Of a stretch of 45,321 bases of DNA, positions 17,030 through 24,272 are shown one piece after another. Source of the DNA: Alphaproteobacteria bacterium (GTDB lineage Bacteria > Pseudomonadota > Alphaproteobacteria > Rhizobiales > Aestuariivirgaceae); the NCBI GenBank assembly GCA_024640405.1, contig JAHEFB010000037.1:1-45321 (forward strand), in the 5' to 3' direction. Each line of letters opens with the position of its first letter. Positions within the stretch are counted from its first letter, which is position 1. A program made the translations under genes and the position numbers. The notes under the pieces were generated by a model that worked only from the letters and a program-made list of their open reading frames with translations, had not been told where the DNA came from and did no database searches.

Positions 17030-18199
17030 ATGAAGGAACTACTCCCACGTGAACGCTTTATCCGCGCGCTTCGGCGCGAACCGGTGGATCGGGTACCGCT
17101 GCTGTATCGCATGAAGCATGAGGCCAAGGAAAAACTGGCCCGGGTGTACGGGATCACTGATTCCAGTACCGGCCGCAAACACAATCCCGAACTGGAACTG
17201 CGGCTTGGCAATGATGCAATCATCTACCAGATCGGCATCAATGCGGACTTTTCGCACAGGCACATAGAAATCGGCGAGACCTGGTACAATCACTTCGGGG
17301 TTGGGTATGGCAAGTCGGGACTTGAGGGCCGCACGGCTGAAGAAACCGTTGAATTTGCCAAAACCCAGGAGTTTTGGGGCCCAGCCAAGATCGTTCCGGA
17401 AAACTTCCCGAGTTTCCATCCCATCAAATCGATGGAAGATCTCAAGAATTATACCTGGCCCGATCCAAACGATTCAGAAATCCTCGCACCTATCAAGGCT
17501 CTGTGTGATGAGTACCAGGATGACTATTTCATCATCGTTGACCTCTCCTCGACCCTGATCGAAGCCGCCTATGCCCACATCGTCGGAACGCAGAACTTCT
17601 TCCTGATGATGTTTGATCAGCCGGAACTCATTAACGGCGTGCTCGACGGTCTGACCGAGTATTACACTGCGATAGGCAAGAACGCGATCGCCATGGGAGT
17701 CGACATGATCCGCGTGGGCGATGACGTGGGCGCCCAGCAGGCGATGATGATTTCGCCCAAACAGTGGCGGGAACTGGCAAAACCGCGCTTCGACTACATG
17801 TTCAAGGAGTTCAGGAAAGCAAATGACGAGCTGTTCATAAAACTGCATTCGTGCGGCGACTATTCTCCGATCCTGGGGGACATGGTGGAGCTGGGCACGG
17901 ATCTGTCCGGGCTCATGCAGCCCACCGGCGGCAACAAGGACCAGGTTGGCCTCAAGAAAAAGTATGGAAATGACATAGCCCTGATCGGCGGCTTCGACGT
18001 GCAACGCTTATTGCCGCGTGGCCAGGTGGAAGACGTGCGCCAGGGTGTGCTTGATGTAATGCGCAACCTGGGAACCGGCGGCGGTTATATCTTCTCGCCG
18101 TCGCACTACATACTCGCTGACGTTCCAATACAGAACATCTACGCCATGCTTGAAGCGCAACGCGACTTCGGCACCTACGGCAAATATCCATTGAACTGA
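17030..18199 (+). CDS. UroD-family corrinoid methyltransferase, copy 1
   Basis: A 389-residue protein of the uroporphyrinogen decarboxylase superfamily, in the branch that includes MtaA, MtbA and CmuA and transfers methyl groups to or from cobalt corrinoids. It is not a true UroD. HSCG (H273, C275) supplies two of the zinc ligands seen in MtaA/MtbA. At the C-terminal position where those have a third Cys it reads GGYIFSPSHYILADVP instead. The start ATG at 17030 is preferred to GTG at 17027. Immediately downstream come a corrinoid protein and RACo, so it most likely acts as a substrate:corrinoid methyltransferase. The substrate is unknown; the arsenic genes around it suggest a methylated arsenical (inference). 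Confidence 0.9.
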   Translation: MKELLPRERFIRALRREPVDRVPLLYRMKHEAKEKLARVYGITDSSTGRKHNPELELRLGNDAIIYQIGINADFSHRHIEIGETWYNHFGVGYGKSGLEGRTAEETVEFAKTQEFWGPAKIVPENFPSFHPIKSMEDLKNYTWPDPNDSEILAPIKALCDEYQDDYFIIVDLSSTLIEAAYAHIVGTQNFFLMMFDQPELINGVLDGLTEYYTAIGKNAIAMGVDMIRVGDDVGAQQAMMISPKQWRELAKPRFDYMFKEFRKANDELFIKLHSCGDYSPILGDMVELGTDLSGLMQPTGGNKDQVGLKKKYGNDIALIGGFDVQRLLPRGQVEDVRQGVLDVMRNLGTGGGYIFSPSHYILADVPIQNIYAMLEAQRDFGTYGKYPLN

Positions 18200-18226
18200 G
18201 ACAACCTTTAGACTGAGGCAATTTAG

Positions 18227-18934
18227 ATGAGTGAACCAGAACTCCAGATCCCCGAAGGCTGGGAGGGACGTGCGCCAGACGGCTGGGAATGGCAAACCTT
18301 GTGGGAGGCCGTCGAGGAAGGCGACCAACACTACGCGGACAGCCGCGTCAAGGAAGCCATCGAAGCCGGTATTAACCCCAGGGTAATCCTGGACGATGGA
18401 TTGTTTCCGGGGTTCAATCTCCAGGGCGATCGCTTTTCCGAACAGATTATATTCATTCCGGAAATGTTGATTACTGCTCGTGCCATGAAAGCCGGGCTTG
18501 CCCTGATCCGGCCGTTGCTTGCCGCCGCGGCTGAAAAACCGCTGGGAACATTTGTGATGGGCACGGTTCTTGGCGACATGCATGATATCGGACAATCAAT
18601 TGTCACCATCATGCTGGAAAACGCCGGGTTCAATGTTATCAACCTCGGAACCGACGTCCATCCGGACAAGTTTATTGAGACAGCGGCTGCCGAAAAAGCT
18701 GACCTGGTCGGATTCTCGGCATTGCTGTCGACGACCGTCTACTACCAGAAGGTCACGATTGAAGAGTTTGAGAAGGCCGGCCATCGTGACAAGGTGCACA
18801 TACTGATTGGCGGCGCGCCGACATCTCAGGAATGGGCTGATGAATGCGGCGCTGACGGATGGGGCAGAGATGCCATGGAAGCAGTGAAACTTGCCCGCAG
18901 ACTGGTGGCCGAAAATCGCACAGCATGGGCTTAA
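18227..18934 (+). CDS. Corrinoid (B12-binding) methyltransferase protein, copy 1
   Basis: A 235-residue MtaC/MtbC-like corrinoid protein. It has an N-terminal helical B12-binding-2 domain (about 20-105) and a C-terminal Rossmann B12 domain. The cobalt-ligand motif DxHxxG is D117-M-H119-D-I-G122. The supporting S-x-L (GFSALLSTT) and GG (LIGGAP, about residue 195) motifs are present. It carries the methyl group as methyl-Co(III) between the upstream UroD-type enzyme and a THF-dependent methyltransferase such as the MeTr at 22839-23876. It lies 27 bases after the methyltransferase and 19 before RACo, in the same operon. The extra N-terminal stretch with GWEGRAPDGWEW is unusual for the family. 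Confidence 0.94.
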   Translation: MSEPELQIPEGWEGRAPDGWEWQTLWEAVEEGDQHYADSRVKEAIEAGINPRVILDDGLFPGFNLQGDRFSEQIIFIPEMLITARAMKAGLALIRPLLAAAAEKPLGTFVMGTVLGDMHDIGQSIVTIMLENAGFNVINLGTDVHPDKFIETAAAEKADLVGFSALLSTTVYYQKVTIEEFEKAGHRDKVHILIGGAPTSQEWADECGADGWGRDAMEAVKLARRLVAENRTAWA

Positions 18935-18953
18935 ATCGTGCCAGGAAGGTTGA

Positions 18954-20855
18954 ATGACCGAATCTGTAACGCTCTGCATCGACGATGACACGGGACGCGA
19001 GCGGACCATTGCGGCCACGCGAGGCCAAACCATTCTCGAAGCGGCTCACAACGCCGGCGTCGAGATAACGGCAACTTGCGGCGCGCGCGGGCGTTGCCGC
19101 AGCTGCCGCGTCAAAATTCTCGAAGGCAACGTGCCGCCGGCAACCGTGCAGGACAATGTTCAGCTCGGCGCTGAAGCCGTGCGCGAACGGTTTCGCCTTG
19201 CCTGCCAGACACGGCTGATGGAAGACACCCGGATAGTGGCAATGCCGCCGCGCGTGGAGGCCGGCTATCAGATTCTTGGCGGACAGGCGGCCACGACCAC
19301 AATGGCGCTTGAGTCCGGTGTCGAAAAACTCATCGTCAATGTCGATGCACCACAAAGCGAACATCATCAGACAAGCGATCTTGACGAAATCTTCAATGCC
19401 CTCGGAGACCGGCTGGTAACCCGTGAAGTTCACCCGGACATCGTACGCGATCTGCCGGCCAGATTGCGAAAGCACAAGGGTGAGCTGACAGCGACCCTGT
19501 TCCGTGGCCGGCTCGTGGACATAGAGGCTGGCGACACCACTGAACAACTCTATGGCATGGCGTTCGACATCGGCACGACATCGATTGTCGGATCCCTGCT
19601 GGACCTGCGGACCGGAGAAGAGCTGGCGCCCGCCGGGATGATCAATCCGCAAGCCCCTTATGGGGCCGATCTGATGTCGCGGATCGCATTCGCTCAGTTT
19701 AACCAAAAGAACCTGCAGACATTGCGCGCCAAGGTGTTGAACGCATTGTCTGATCTCATCAAACAGGCTTGCAAGCAGGCCGATGTATCAGCCGGTCACA
19801 TCTACAAGATAGTGATGGTTGGCAATACCTGCATGCATCATATCTTGCTGGGGATTGATGTCAGCTATCTTGGCCTTGCGCCTTACGCCCCGGTGGTGCG
19901 CGATGGCCAAACCATTGCAGCGGCCGACCTGCCGCTCAAGGGCGTACCGCGTGCTCATGTTTGCACCTTGCCGATCCTCGCCGGATTTGTTGGCGCAGAC
20001 GCGTTGGCATGCGTGCTGTCCACCCGGATTTATGACAGCAAGGAAATTCGCGTCCTGGTGGACATCGGCACCAACGGCGAAATGGTAATAGCGTCTGGCG
20101 GTCGGTTGGTCGCCTGCTCTGCGCCGGCAGGGCCTGCCTTCGAGGGCGCGCAAATTCGCCACGGCATGCGCGGTGCGGTCGGTGCCATAGAACGGGTTGA
20201 GATCGGGGCGGATGTTCAGTGCTCCGTTATCGGAAGTGAAGCAGCGATTGGCATTTGCGGCTCCGGTCTGATTGAAGCCTGCGCCAGCATGACCCAGGCC
20301 GGTGTCATCAACGCAACCGGCGCAATCACTCGCAAGACGGAAAACCTGCCCCCGGCGGTCGCCAGGCGCATCATAAAAACGGAAAGCGGTGCCGAGTTCG
20401 TGCTGGTCTGGAAGGAAGACTCCGGCAAAGGTGAGGACGTAACGCTCACCCAGGGCGATATCCGGCAACTGCAGCTGGCCAAGAGCGCCATCTATAGCGG
20501 TGTGGCCATGCTGCTGAAGGAAACCGAGGTTCTGCCGGAAGACGTTGCCGAACTAATGTTGTGCGGCGGCTTCGGCAACTACGTTGATATCGCCAGTGCT
20601 GTGGGCATACGCTTGCTTCCCGAGATGCCGGTCGATCGCATCACCTATGTCGGGAATGCCGCCCTCATGGGCGCCCAGATGGTTTTGCTGTCGGACGAAG
20701 AATGGAACCGCGCTGAAGAATTGCTTGCCGACATTGAACATGTAGCGCTGGCAGCCCGGCCGGACTTCCAGGACCTGTTCATCGATGGCATGGGTTTCGG
20801 CAGGCAAAAACCAATCGAACACAACAAACCCGTAGAAAAGGCTATAGCGGTATGA
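18954..20855 (+). CDS. Corrinoid-protein reductive activator (RACo-like), copy 2
   Basis: A 633-residue activator with the same plan as the copy at 4006-6036. The [2Fe-2S] ferredoxin domain has C42-x5-C48-x2-C51 and C84. A middle linker follows, then an ASKHA domain (MAFDIGTTSIVGSL, LVDIGTNGEMVIA, LCGGFGNYVDIASAVG). It restores Co(I) in the corrinoid protein encoded just upstream. The start ATG has AGGAAGG ahead of it, and the stop overlaps the CobW start by 4 bases. The two copies are clearly divergent in sequence, in keeping with different corrinoid partners or different electron donors. Confidence 0.94.
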   Translation: MTESVTLCIDDDTGRERTIAATRGQTILEAAHNAGVEITATCGARGRCRSCRVKILEGNVPPATVQDNVQLGAEAVRERFRLACQTRLMEDTRIVAMPPRVEAGYQILGGQAATTTMALESGVEKLIVNVDAPQSEHHQTSDLDEIFNALGDRLVTREVHPDIVRDLPARLRKHKGELTATLFRGRLVDIEAGDTTEQLYGMAFDIGTTSIVGSLLDLRTGEELAPAGMINPQAPYGADLMSRIAFAQFNQKNLQTLRAKVLNALSDLIKQACKQADVSAGHIYKIVMVGNTCMHHILLGIDVSYLGLAPYAPVVRDGQTIAAADLPLKGVPRAHVCTLPILAGFVGADALACVLSTRIYDSKEIRVLVDIGTNGEMVIASGGRLVACSAPAGPAFEGAQIRHGMRGAVGAIERVEIGADVQCSVIGSEAAIGICGSGLIEACASMTQAGVINATGAITRKTENLPPAVARRIIKTESGAEFVLVWKEDSGKGEDVTLTQGDIRQLQLAKSAIYSGVAMLLKETEVLPEDVAELMLCGGFGNYVDIASAVGIRLLPEMPVDRITYVGNAALMGAQMVLLSDEEWNRAEELLADIEHVALAARPDFQDLFIDGMGFGRQKPIEHNKPVEKAIAV

Positions 20856-21844
20856 CCTCAGGTCCACGCATAACACTGCTTTTCGGTTTTCTTGGGTCAG
20901 GAAAGACCACACTTGCACGGCGAATTCTGACCGAATGGGGCGCCAAACGGCGGCTGGCACTGATTGTCAACGAGTTTGGCGATGTCGGTGTGGACGGCGA
21001 TATTCTTGCCGGCAACAACATCGACATCATACAACTGTCCTCCGGTTGTCTGTGCTGCACGCTGAAAGGTTCATTGATTGCCTCGGTTCAGGAACTGGCC
21101 GACAAGAACCAGCTCGACCATATCGTGATTGAAGCAACAGGTGTTGCCGAACCGGAAGTGATGCTGGAGACATTCTGCGAGCCCGGTTTTCTCGAACGCT
21201 TTGACACCGGACCGGTGGTTACCGTGGTGGACACGCCGAAATATCTGAAAATCCGCGACATGCTCGGGCCGTTCTACGAATCGCAGGTCGAAAAGTGTGA
21301 TCTGATTATCCTGAACAAGCTTGATCTCGCAAAGGCAGATCTGGTCGACGAGGTGCGTGAGGAGGTCAGCTATCTGAACGATGCTGCATTGATCCGTTAC
21401 GCTGAACACTCAGACGTAGATATTCGGGAAATCCTGGATGGTCCGTCCAGCGGCATCCTCAAACGGTATCTGGAGCGCGAGAATATTCCCGCCCATGACC
21501 ATGCGGATCACCGGCATCATCACGATCATGACGGCGACCACGAGCATCATCATGGTGGCTTGCATGCGCCTGCTGAATCGTTCGTTCTTGACATGCCCGG
21601 CCCGGTCAACATTGATGCGCTGCAAGAGATGTTCGCACGCGCACCGGAAAAGCTCTGGCGGGCCAAGGGCTTCGTAAAGACCGCTGCGAAAAGCCTTCTT
21701 GTGCAGTTTGCAATGGGTGAACTTGAAATCACCGATTGCGGCGAACGCGAAGGACATTATCTGGTATTCATTGGAGACGAGCTTGACCGCAAATGGTTTG
21801 AGCGGAAAACCGCTGCAGCCACAGTGATGGAGGAAGTCAATTGA
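20852..21844 (+). CDS. CobW/COG0523-family GTPase with His-rich loop
   Basis: A 330-residue G3E GTPase and probable metal chaperone. It shows the P-loop GFLGSGKTTL (12-21), the metal-binding CxCC motif SGCLCCTLKG (C66, C68, C69), the guanine-specificity motif NKLD, and a C-terminal CobW domain. Between the domains is a stretch very rich in His and Asp (about residues 215-240, for example HRHHHDHDGDHEHHHGG), typical of zinc, nickel or cobalt handlers. It overlaps the RACo stop and the GntR start. In this operon it probably serves metal loading of the zinc-dependent UroD-type methyltransferase or the corrinoid system; which metal is not readable from sequence. Confidence 0.92.
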   Translation: MTSGPRITLLFGFLGSGKTTLARRILTEWGAKRRLALIVNEFGDVGVDGDILAGNNIDIIQLSSGCLCCTLKGSLIASVQELADKNQLDHIVIEATGVAEPEVMLETFCEPGFLERFDTGPVVTVVDTPKYLKIRDMLGPFYESQVEKCDLIILNKLDLAKADLVDEVREEVSYLNDAALIRYAEHSDVDIREILDGPSSGILKRYLERENIPAHDHADHRHHHDHDGDHEHHHGGLHAPAESFVLDMPGPVNIDALQEMFARAPEKLWRAKGFVKTAAKSLLVQFAMGELEITDCGEREGHYLVFIGDELDRKWFERKTAAATVMEEVN

Positions 21845-22521
21845 CCCAGGTTGCCGAACCGGCTTTGCAATCCTCACCGGCCCGTTCCCAGGCCGAACTG
21901 GCCTATGGTCTTCTGGTGGACAAGATCACCACGCTGGAGCTTGAACCCGGACGGCTGCTTCTGGATCGTGAACTGACCGAGCAGCTTGGTGTAGGGCGAA
22001 CCCCTATTCGTGAGGCCTTGCAGCGGCTGTCGACTGAAGGCCTCGTGGTGCACTATCCCCACAGAGGCATGGCGGTCAGCGAGATCACGGCAATAGGGAC
22101 GCGGGACATATATGAGTTCCGCAGCCTGATCGACGGCGATGTCGCAAGACTTGCGGCCCAGCGTGCCAACGCTCAGGAGATCAAGGACCTGCAGCAGATC
22201 GCCGCGAATCTTGAACACGAGGCTAGGGATGGAAATCCATCCACCTATGTGCAGCTTGACCGGGAATTTTATGGCCTTTTGGGCAAGGCCTGCCGCAACC
22301 GGCATCTCGAAGAAACCCTGCCGCGGATATTCAACCTGCATCTCCGGCTTTGGTTCTACATATCAAAAATGAAGGACGATTGGCGTGCCATGGCACTGGC
22401 TCATTCCACAATGGCGCTGAATGTAGCAGACGCCATTGCCAAACGTGATGCAAGTGCCGCTGAACTCGCCATTCGGTCCTACGTTCTGCAACGCCAGAAA
22501 GATATGCGCGTGTTGATGTAA
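21841..22521 (+). CDS. GntR-family regulator with FCD domain
   Basis: A 226-residue FadR-subfamily regulator. The N-terminal winged helix (about 15-80) contains LGVGRTPIREALQRLSTEGL and the wing VVHYPHRGMAVSEI. The FCD ligand domain (about 90-215) contains the expected acidic and His residues (EFRSLIDGDVARLAAQRA, HSTMALNVADAI). The start is TTG at 21841, overlapping the cobW stop (TTGA); there is no in-frame ATG early enough. It lies within the C1 operon, which suggests autogenous control in response to a small organic acid or methylated substrate. The palindrome at 16980-16993 is a possible target (inference). Confidence 0.92.
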   Translation: MTQVAEPALQSSPARSQAELAYGLLVDKITTLELEPGRLLLDRELTEQLGVGRTPIREALQRLSTEGLVVHYPHRGMAVSEITAIGTRDIYEFRSLIDGDVARLAAQRANAQEIKDLQQIAANLEHEARDGNPSTYVQLDREFYGLLGKACRNRHLEETLPRIFNLHLRLWFYISKMKDDWRAMALAHSTMALNVADAIAKRDASAAELAIRSYVLQRQKDMRVLM

Positions 22522-22545
22522 CAAACACCATTGGAGGTAAAAAGC

Positions 22546-22788
22546 ATGAGTCGGGATCTGACCGAAGAGGAACGCCGGAAATTCATCGAAATGTATGGCG
22601 CAGGCACTGCGTGTGAGAGCTGCAAGGACACCAATGTCGTTGTCAAAATCTGGGAAAAATATGGCACCAATGCGCACGAAGTCGGTGGCGACATCGGACC
22701 TCAGGGCATTATTGGCGCCATCGTTGCATGTGATGCATGTGACCACAGTCAAACCATCGCGCGTGACCAGATTCTAAAGGCAGGATGA
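22546..22788 (+). CDS. 80-aa double-CxxC protein, unknown
   Basis: I do not recognise this small protein. It has two CxxC pairs 46 residues apart (CESC and CDAC), a pattern that could bind one zinc or iron, or an arsenic(III) species. Charged helix at the start (EEERRKFIEMYG) and a Gly/Ile-rich centre (GGDIGPQGIIGAIVACDAC) complete it. There is no signal peptide. A strong GGAGG ribosome site precedes the ATG at 22546, indicating real and high translation. It follows the GntR gene by 24 bases and ends the plus-strand C1 operon. It could be a redox or metal adaptor of the methyl-transfer system. Confidence 0.72.
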   Translation: MSRDLTEEERRKFIEMYGAGTACESCKDTNVVVKIWEKYGTNAHEVGGDIGPQGIIGAIVACDACDHSQTIARDQILKAG

Positions 22789-22801
22789 CCGCAAAACTGG
22801 T

Positions 22802-22826
22802 GTACGGGTTCACGTGAAACCCGTAC
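22802..22826. terminator. Bidirectional hairpin between convergent genes
   Basis: GTACGGGTT and AACCCGTAC form a 9-bp perfect stem around a CACGTGA loop (the centre can pair further with one bulge). It lies exactly between the stop of the double-CxxC gene and the stop of the convergent MeTr gene. No long T run follows, so intrinsic termination may be weak. Confidence 0.55.
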
Positions 22827-22838
22827 CCTTGTTCAGGC

Positions 22839-23876
22839 TCAGGCTTGCGCCGGCACCCTTTTCGGCCGCGGTTTGCCCTGGCTGCGGACATACTTCAGAA
22901 ACTTGAGGCCAAATTCGTCTTCGGCAGTCATCACCGCCGCGGCTAGTTTGTATTCTTCCTCATTTGCCGGAGGTGCGATGATTTCGCTCAACGGATTCAT
23001 GATCGGGTCAATCATCACCGCATCGCAACCGGCCGCCATGGAGAGCCGGATAAACGCATCATTCAACAGCTTGCGCCGGGGTAATCCGAACGACACATTC
23101 GACAACCCTCCGAAGATGTGCACGTCGGGGAATTTTTCGCGCAGTCCCTTCACCGCATCCAGATAGTCCACTCCATATTCGGGACCGGCTCCGACGGGAA
23201 ACACCAGCGGATCGAGATAGCGGTCGGACACCGGCACATTGCGCTCATCCATCAGCGCCATGAGGCGGGTAAGATTGTCAATGCGTTCAGCTGCGTTTTG
23301 CGGCATGCCGCTGTCGCCGGAACCATTGGCAAAAATCATCGCCCCGGCTTCCTTGCCGATATCGATGACCACATCGCGTCCCGGCTCAAGGCTGACCGAA
23401 TTGATGGCCGGTCGCGACAGCGACATGTCATAGACTTCCAGCCCGGCCTGCAGCGTATTCGGATCGGAGCTGTCAACAGCATATGATACTTCCGGGCAAA
23501 TGGTTTGTGCCGTCTTGACAATCCAGCGCATGAACTCGTGACGTTCTTCCGGATAAACCGACAACTCGTCCACGCATAAATCAATAATATGCGCCCCGGC
23601 GTTTACCTGCGCCTTGATGGCCCAGGTCAGGAATTCAAGATCCTGCTCGCGCACGCCCTGCCCGATATGGCCAATGCGCTCCGATGCGATTTTGGTTTCG
23701 TCGGTAGGATACTGCGACGTGACATCCAGGAAACCTTCCTGGCCATCGAGACCCGGATAACGCCAATAAACCTTGCCGTCGCGCTTCACGATGTTCTTGG
23801 AGTCGGCCCGGATCCGCCGTGTTGTATTTATGTTTTCACCAATGACGATCGGATTGGCATTTTCAGAACCCGTCAC
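22839..23876 (-). CDS. Methyltetrahydrofolate:corrinoid methyltransferase (MeTr/MtgA-like)
   Basis: A 345-residue pterin-binding TIM-barrel enzyme related to AcsE, MtgA and the THF domain of MetH. It moves methyl groups between a corrinoid protein and tetrahydrofolate. Supporting motifs are IVIGENINTTRR at the first strand, AVDSSDPNTLQAGLE, NSVSLEPGRD, and the pterin-site loop GGLSNVSFGLPRR (GxSNxSFGLP is the family signature), then AVMIDPIMNPL. It is convergent with the C1 operon and divergent from the molybdoenzyme gene. With the two corrinoid proteins it supplies the exit step producing methyl-THF, the substrate of the MetF-like enzyme at 13426-14361. Confidence 0.94.
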   Translation of the reverse strand: MTGSENANPIVIGENINTTRRIRADSKNIVKRDGKVYWRYPGLDGQEGFLDVTSQYPTDETKIASERIGHIGQGVREQDLEFLTWAIKAQVNAGAHIIDLCVDELSVYPEERHEFMRWIVKTAQTICPEVSYAVDSSDPNTLQAGLEVYDMSLSRPAINSVSLEPGRDVVIDIGKEAGAMIFANGSGDSGMPQNAAERIDNLTRLMALMDERNVPVSDRYLDPLVFPVGAGPEYGVDYLDAVKGLREKFPDVHIFGGLSNVSFGLPRRKLLNDAFIRLSMAAGCDAVMIDPIMNPLSEIIAPPANEEEYKLAAAVMTAEDEFGLKFLKYVRSQGKPRPKRVPAQA

Positions 23877-24008
23877 GCTGATCTCCTGTCAATCAATTTG
23901 TGTGGTTGAAATCCGGTCGGGGTCTTAAAGCAGTCTCCCAACCATGTGAAATATCCTATCAGAATTGCTCAAGCCGCCACATGCGTTTGACGAAGGGGGG
24001 GTATTCAC

Positions 24009-24021
24009 CCTGTACTACAGG
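24009..24021. promoter_or_regulatory. Palindrome in the MeTr/molybdoenzyme divergent region
   Basis: CCTGTACTACAGG is a perfect 6-bp inverted repeat around one base. It lies about 130 bases upstream of the MeTr start and 250 upstream of the molybdoenzyme start, just after a G-tract and a TTGACG sequence. It is a candidate operator; the binding protein is unknown. Confidence 0.35.
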
Positions 24022-24070
24022 TTTCCTTGAACGTAGGCTTTGAATCTGGGCTAGTGTTCCGGCAGGCAAT

Positions 24071-24186
24071 TTATGGGTCGCCTGCCCCCATCGTGGCGGC
24101 AATGCCGCACTCAGGGTCCGGCCGGTCGATCAGGCTGACCTCGTATCCATCGCCTGGCTTGCCAGTGGGCAACACACTGTGCACTG
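24071..24186 (-). pseudogene. Possible coding remnant, oxidoreductase-like C-terminal scrap
   Basis: On the minus strand a short frame reads like protein, with GYEVSLIDRPDPECGIAATM close to its TAA stop at 24071. The VSLIDR string resembles the strand-2 region of FAD-dependent amine oxidoreductases, which would normally be N-terminal, so if real this is a decayed or rearranged fragment. No plausible start is seen. The call rests on wording of the translation only. Confidence 0.2.
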
Positions 24187-24272
24187 GTAGGGGGAGCGAA
24201 GAACACTACGGTCGTGCGGCACTGCGGAACACAATCAAAAACCGCCGCGCAATGAAACCTTGGGAGGACAAA

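Larger units (their letters stand above)
23877..24272. other. 396-base divergent intergenic region
   Basis: This region lies between the divergent MeTr and molybdoenzyme genes and must hold both promoters. It contains the dyad at 24009-24021 and the possible coding remnant at 24071-24186. An upstream in-frame ATG (24027) extends the molybdoenzyme frame but lacks family-like sequence. I see no convincing cobalamin riboswitch. Confidence 0.5.

Noticed and set aside
17030..18199. UroD-type protein as heme-biosynthesis uroporphyrinogen decarboxylase
   Set aside because: The HSCG zinc motif, the adjacent corrinoid protein and RACo show it belongs to the methyltransferase branch.
18753..19706. 317-codon minus-strand frame
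   Set aside because: Antisense shadow of the corrinoid and RACo genes, no family-like sequence.
24061..24252. Cobalamin riboswitch upstream of the molybdoenzyme
   Set aside because: A CTGCCCCCAT string and a CCTGGCTTGCC string recall riboswitch elements, but order and the B12 box do not fit.
24027..24272. N-terminal extension of the molybdoenzyme to the ATG at 24027
   Set aside because: The extra 82 residues are not family-like and the ATG at 24273 has a strong ribosome site.
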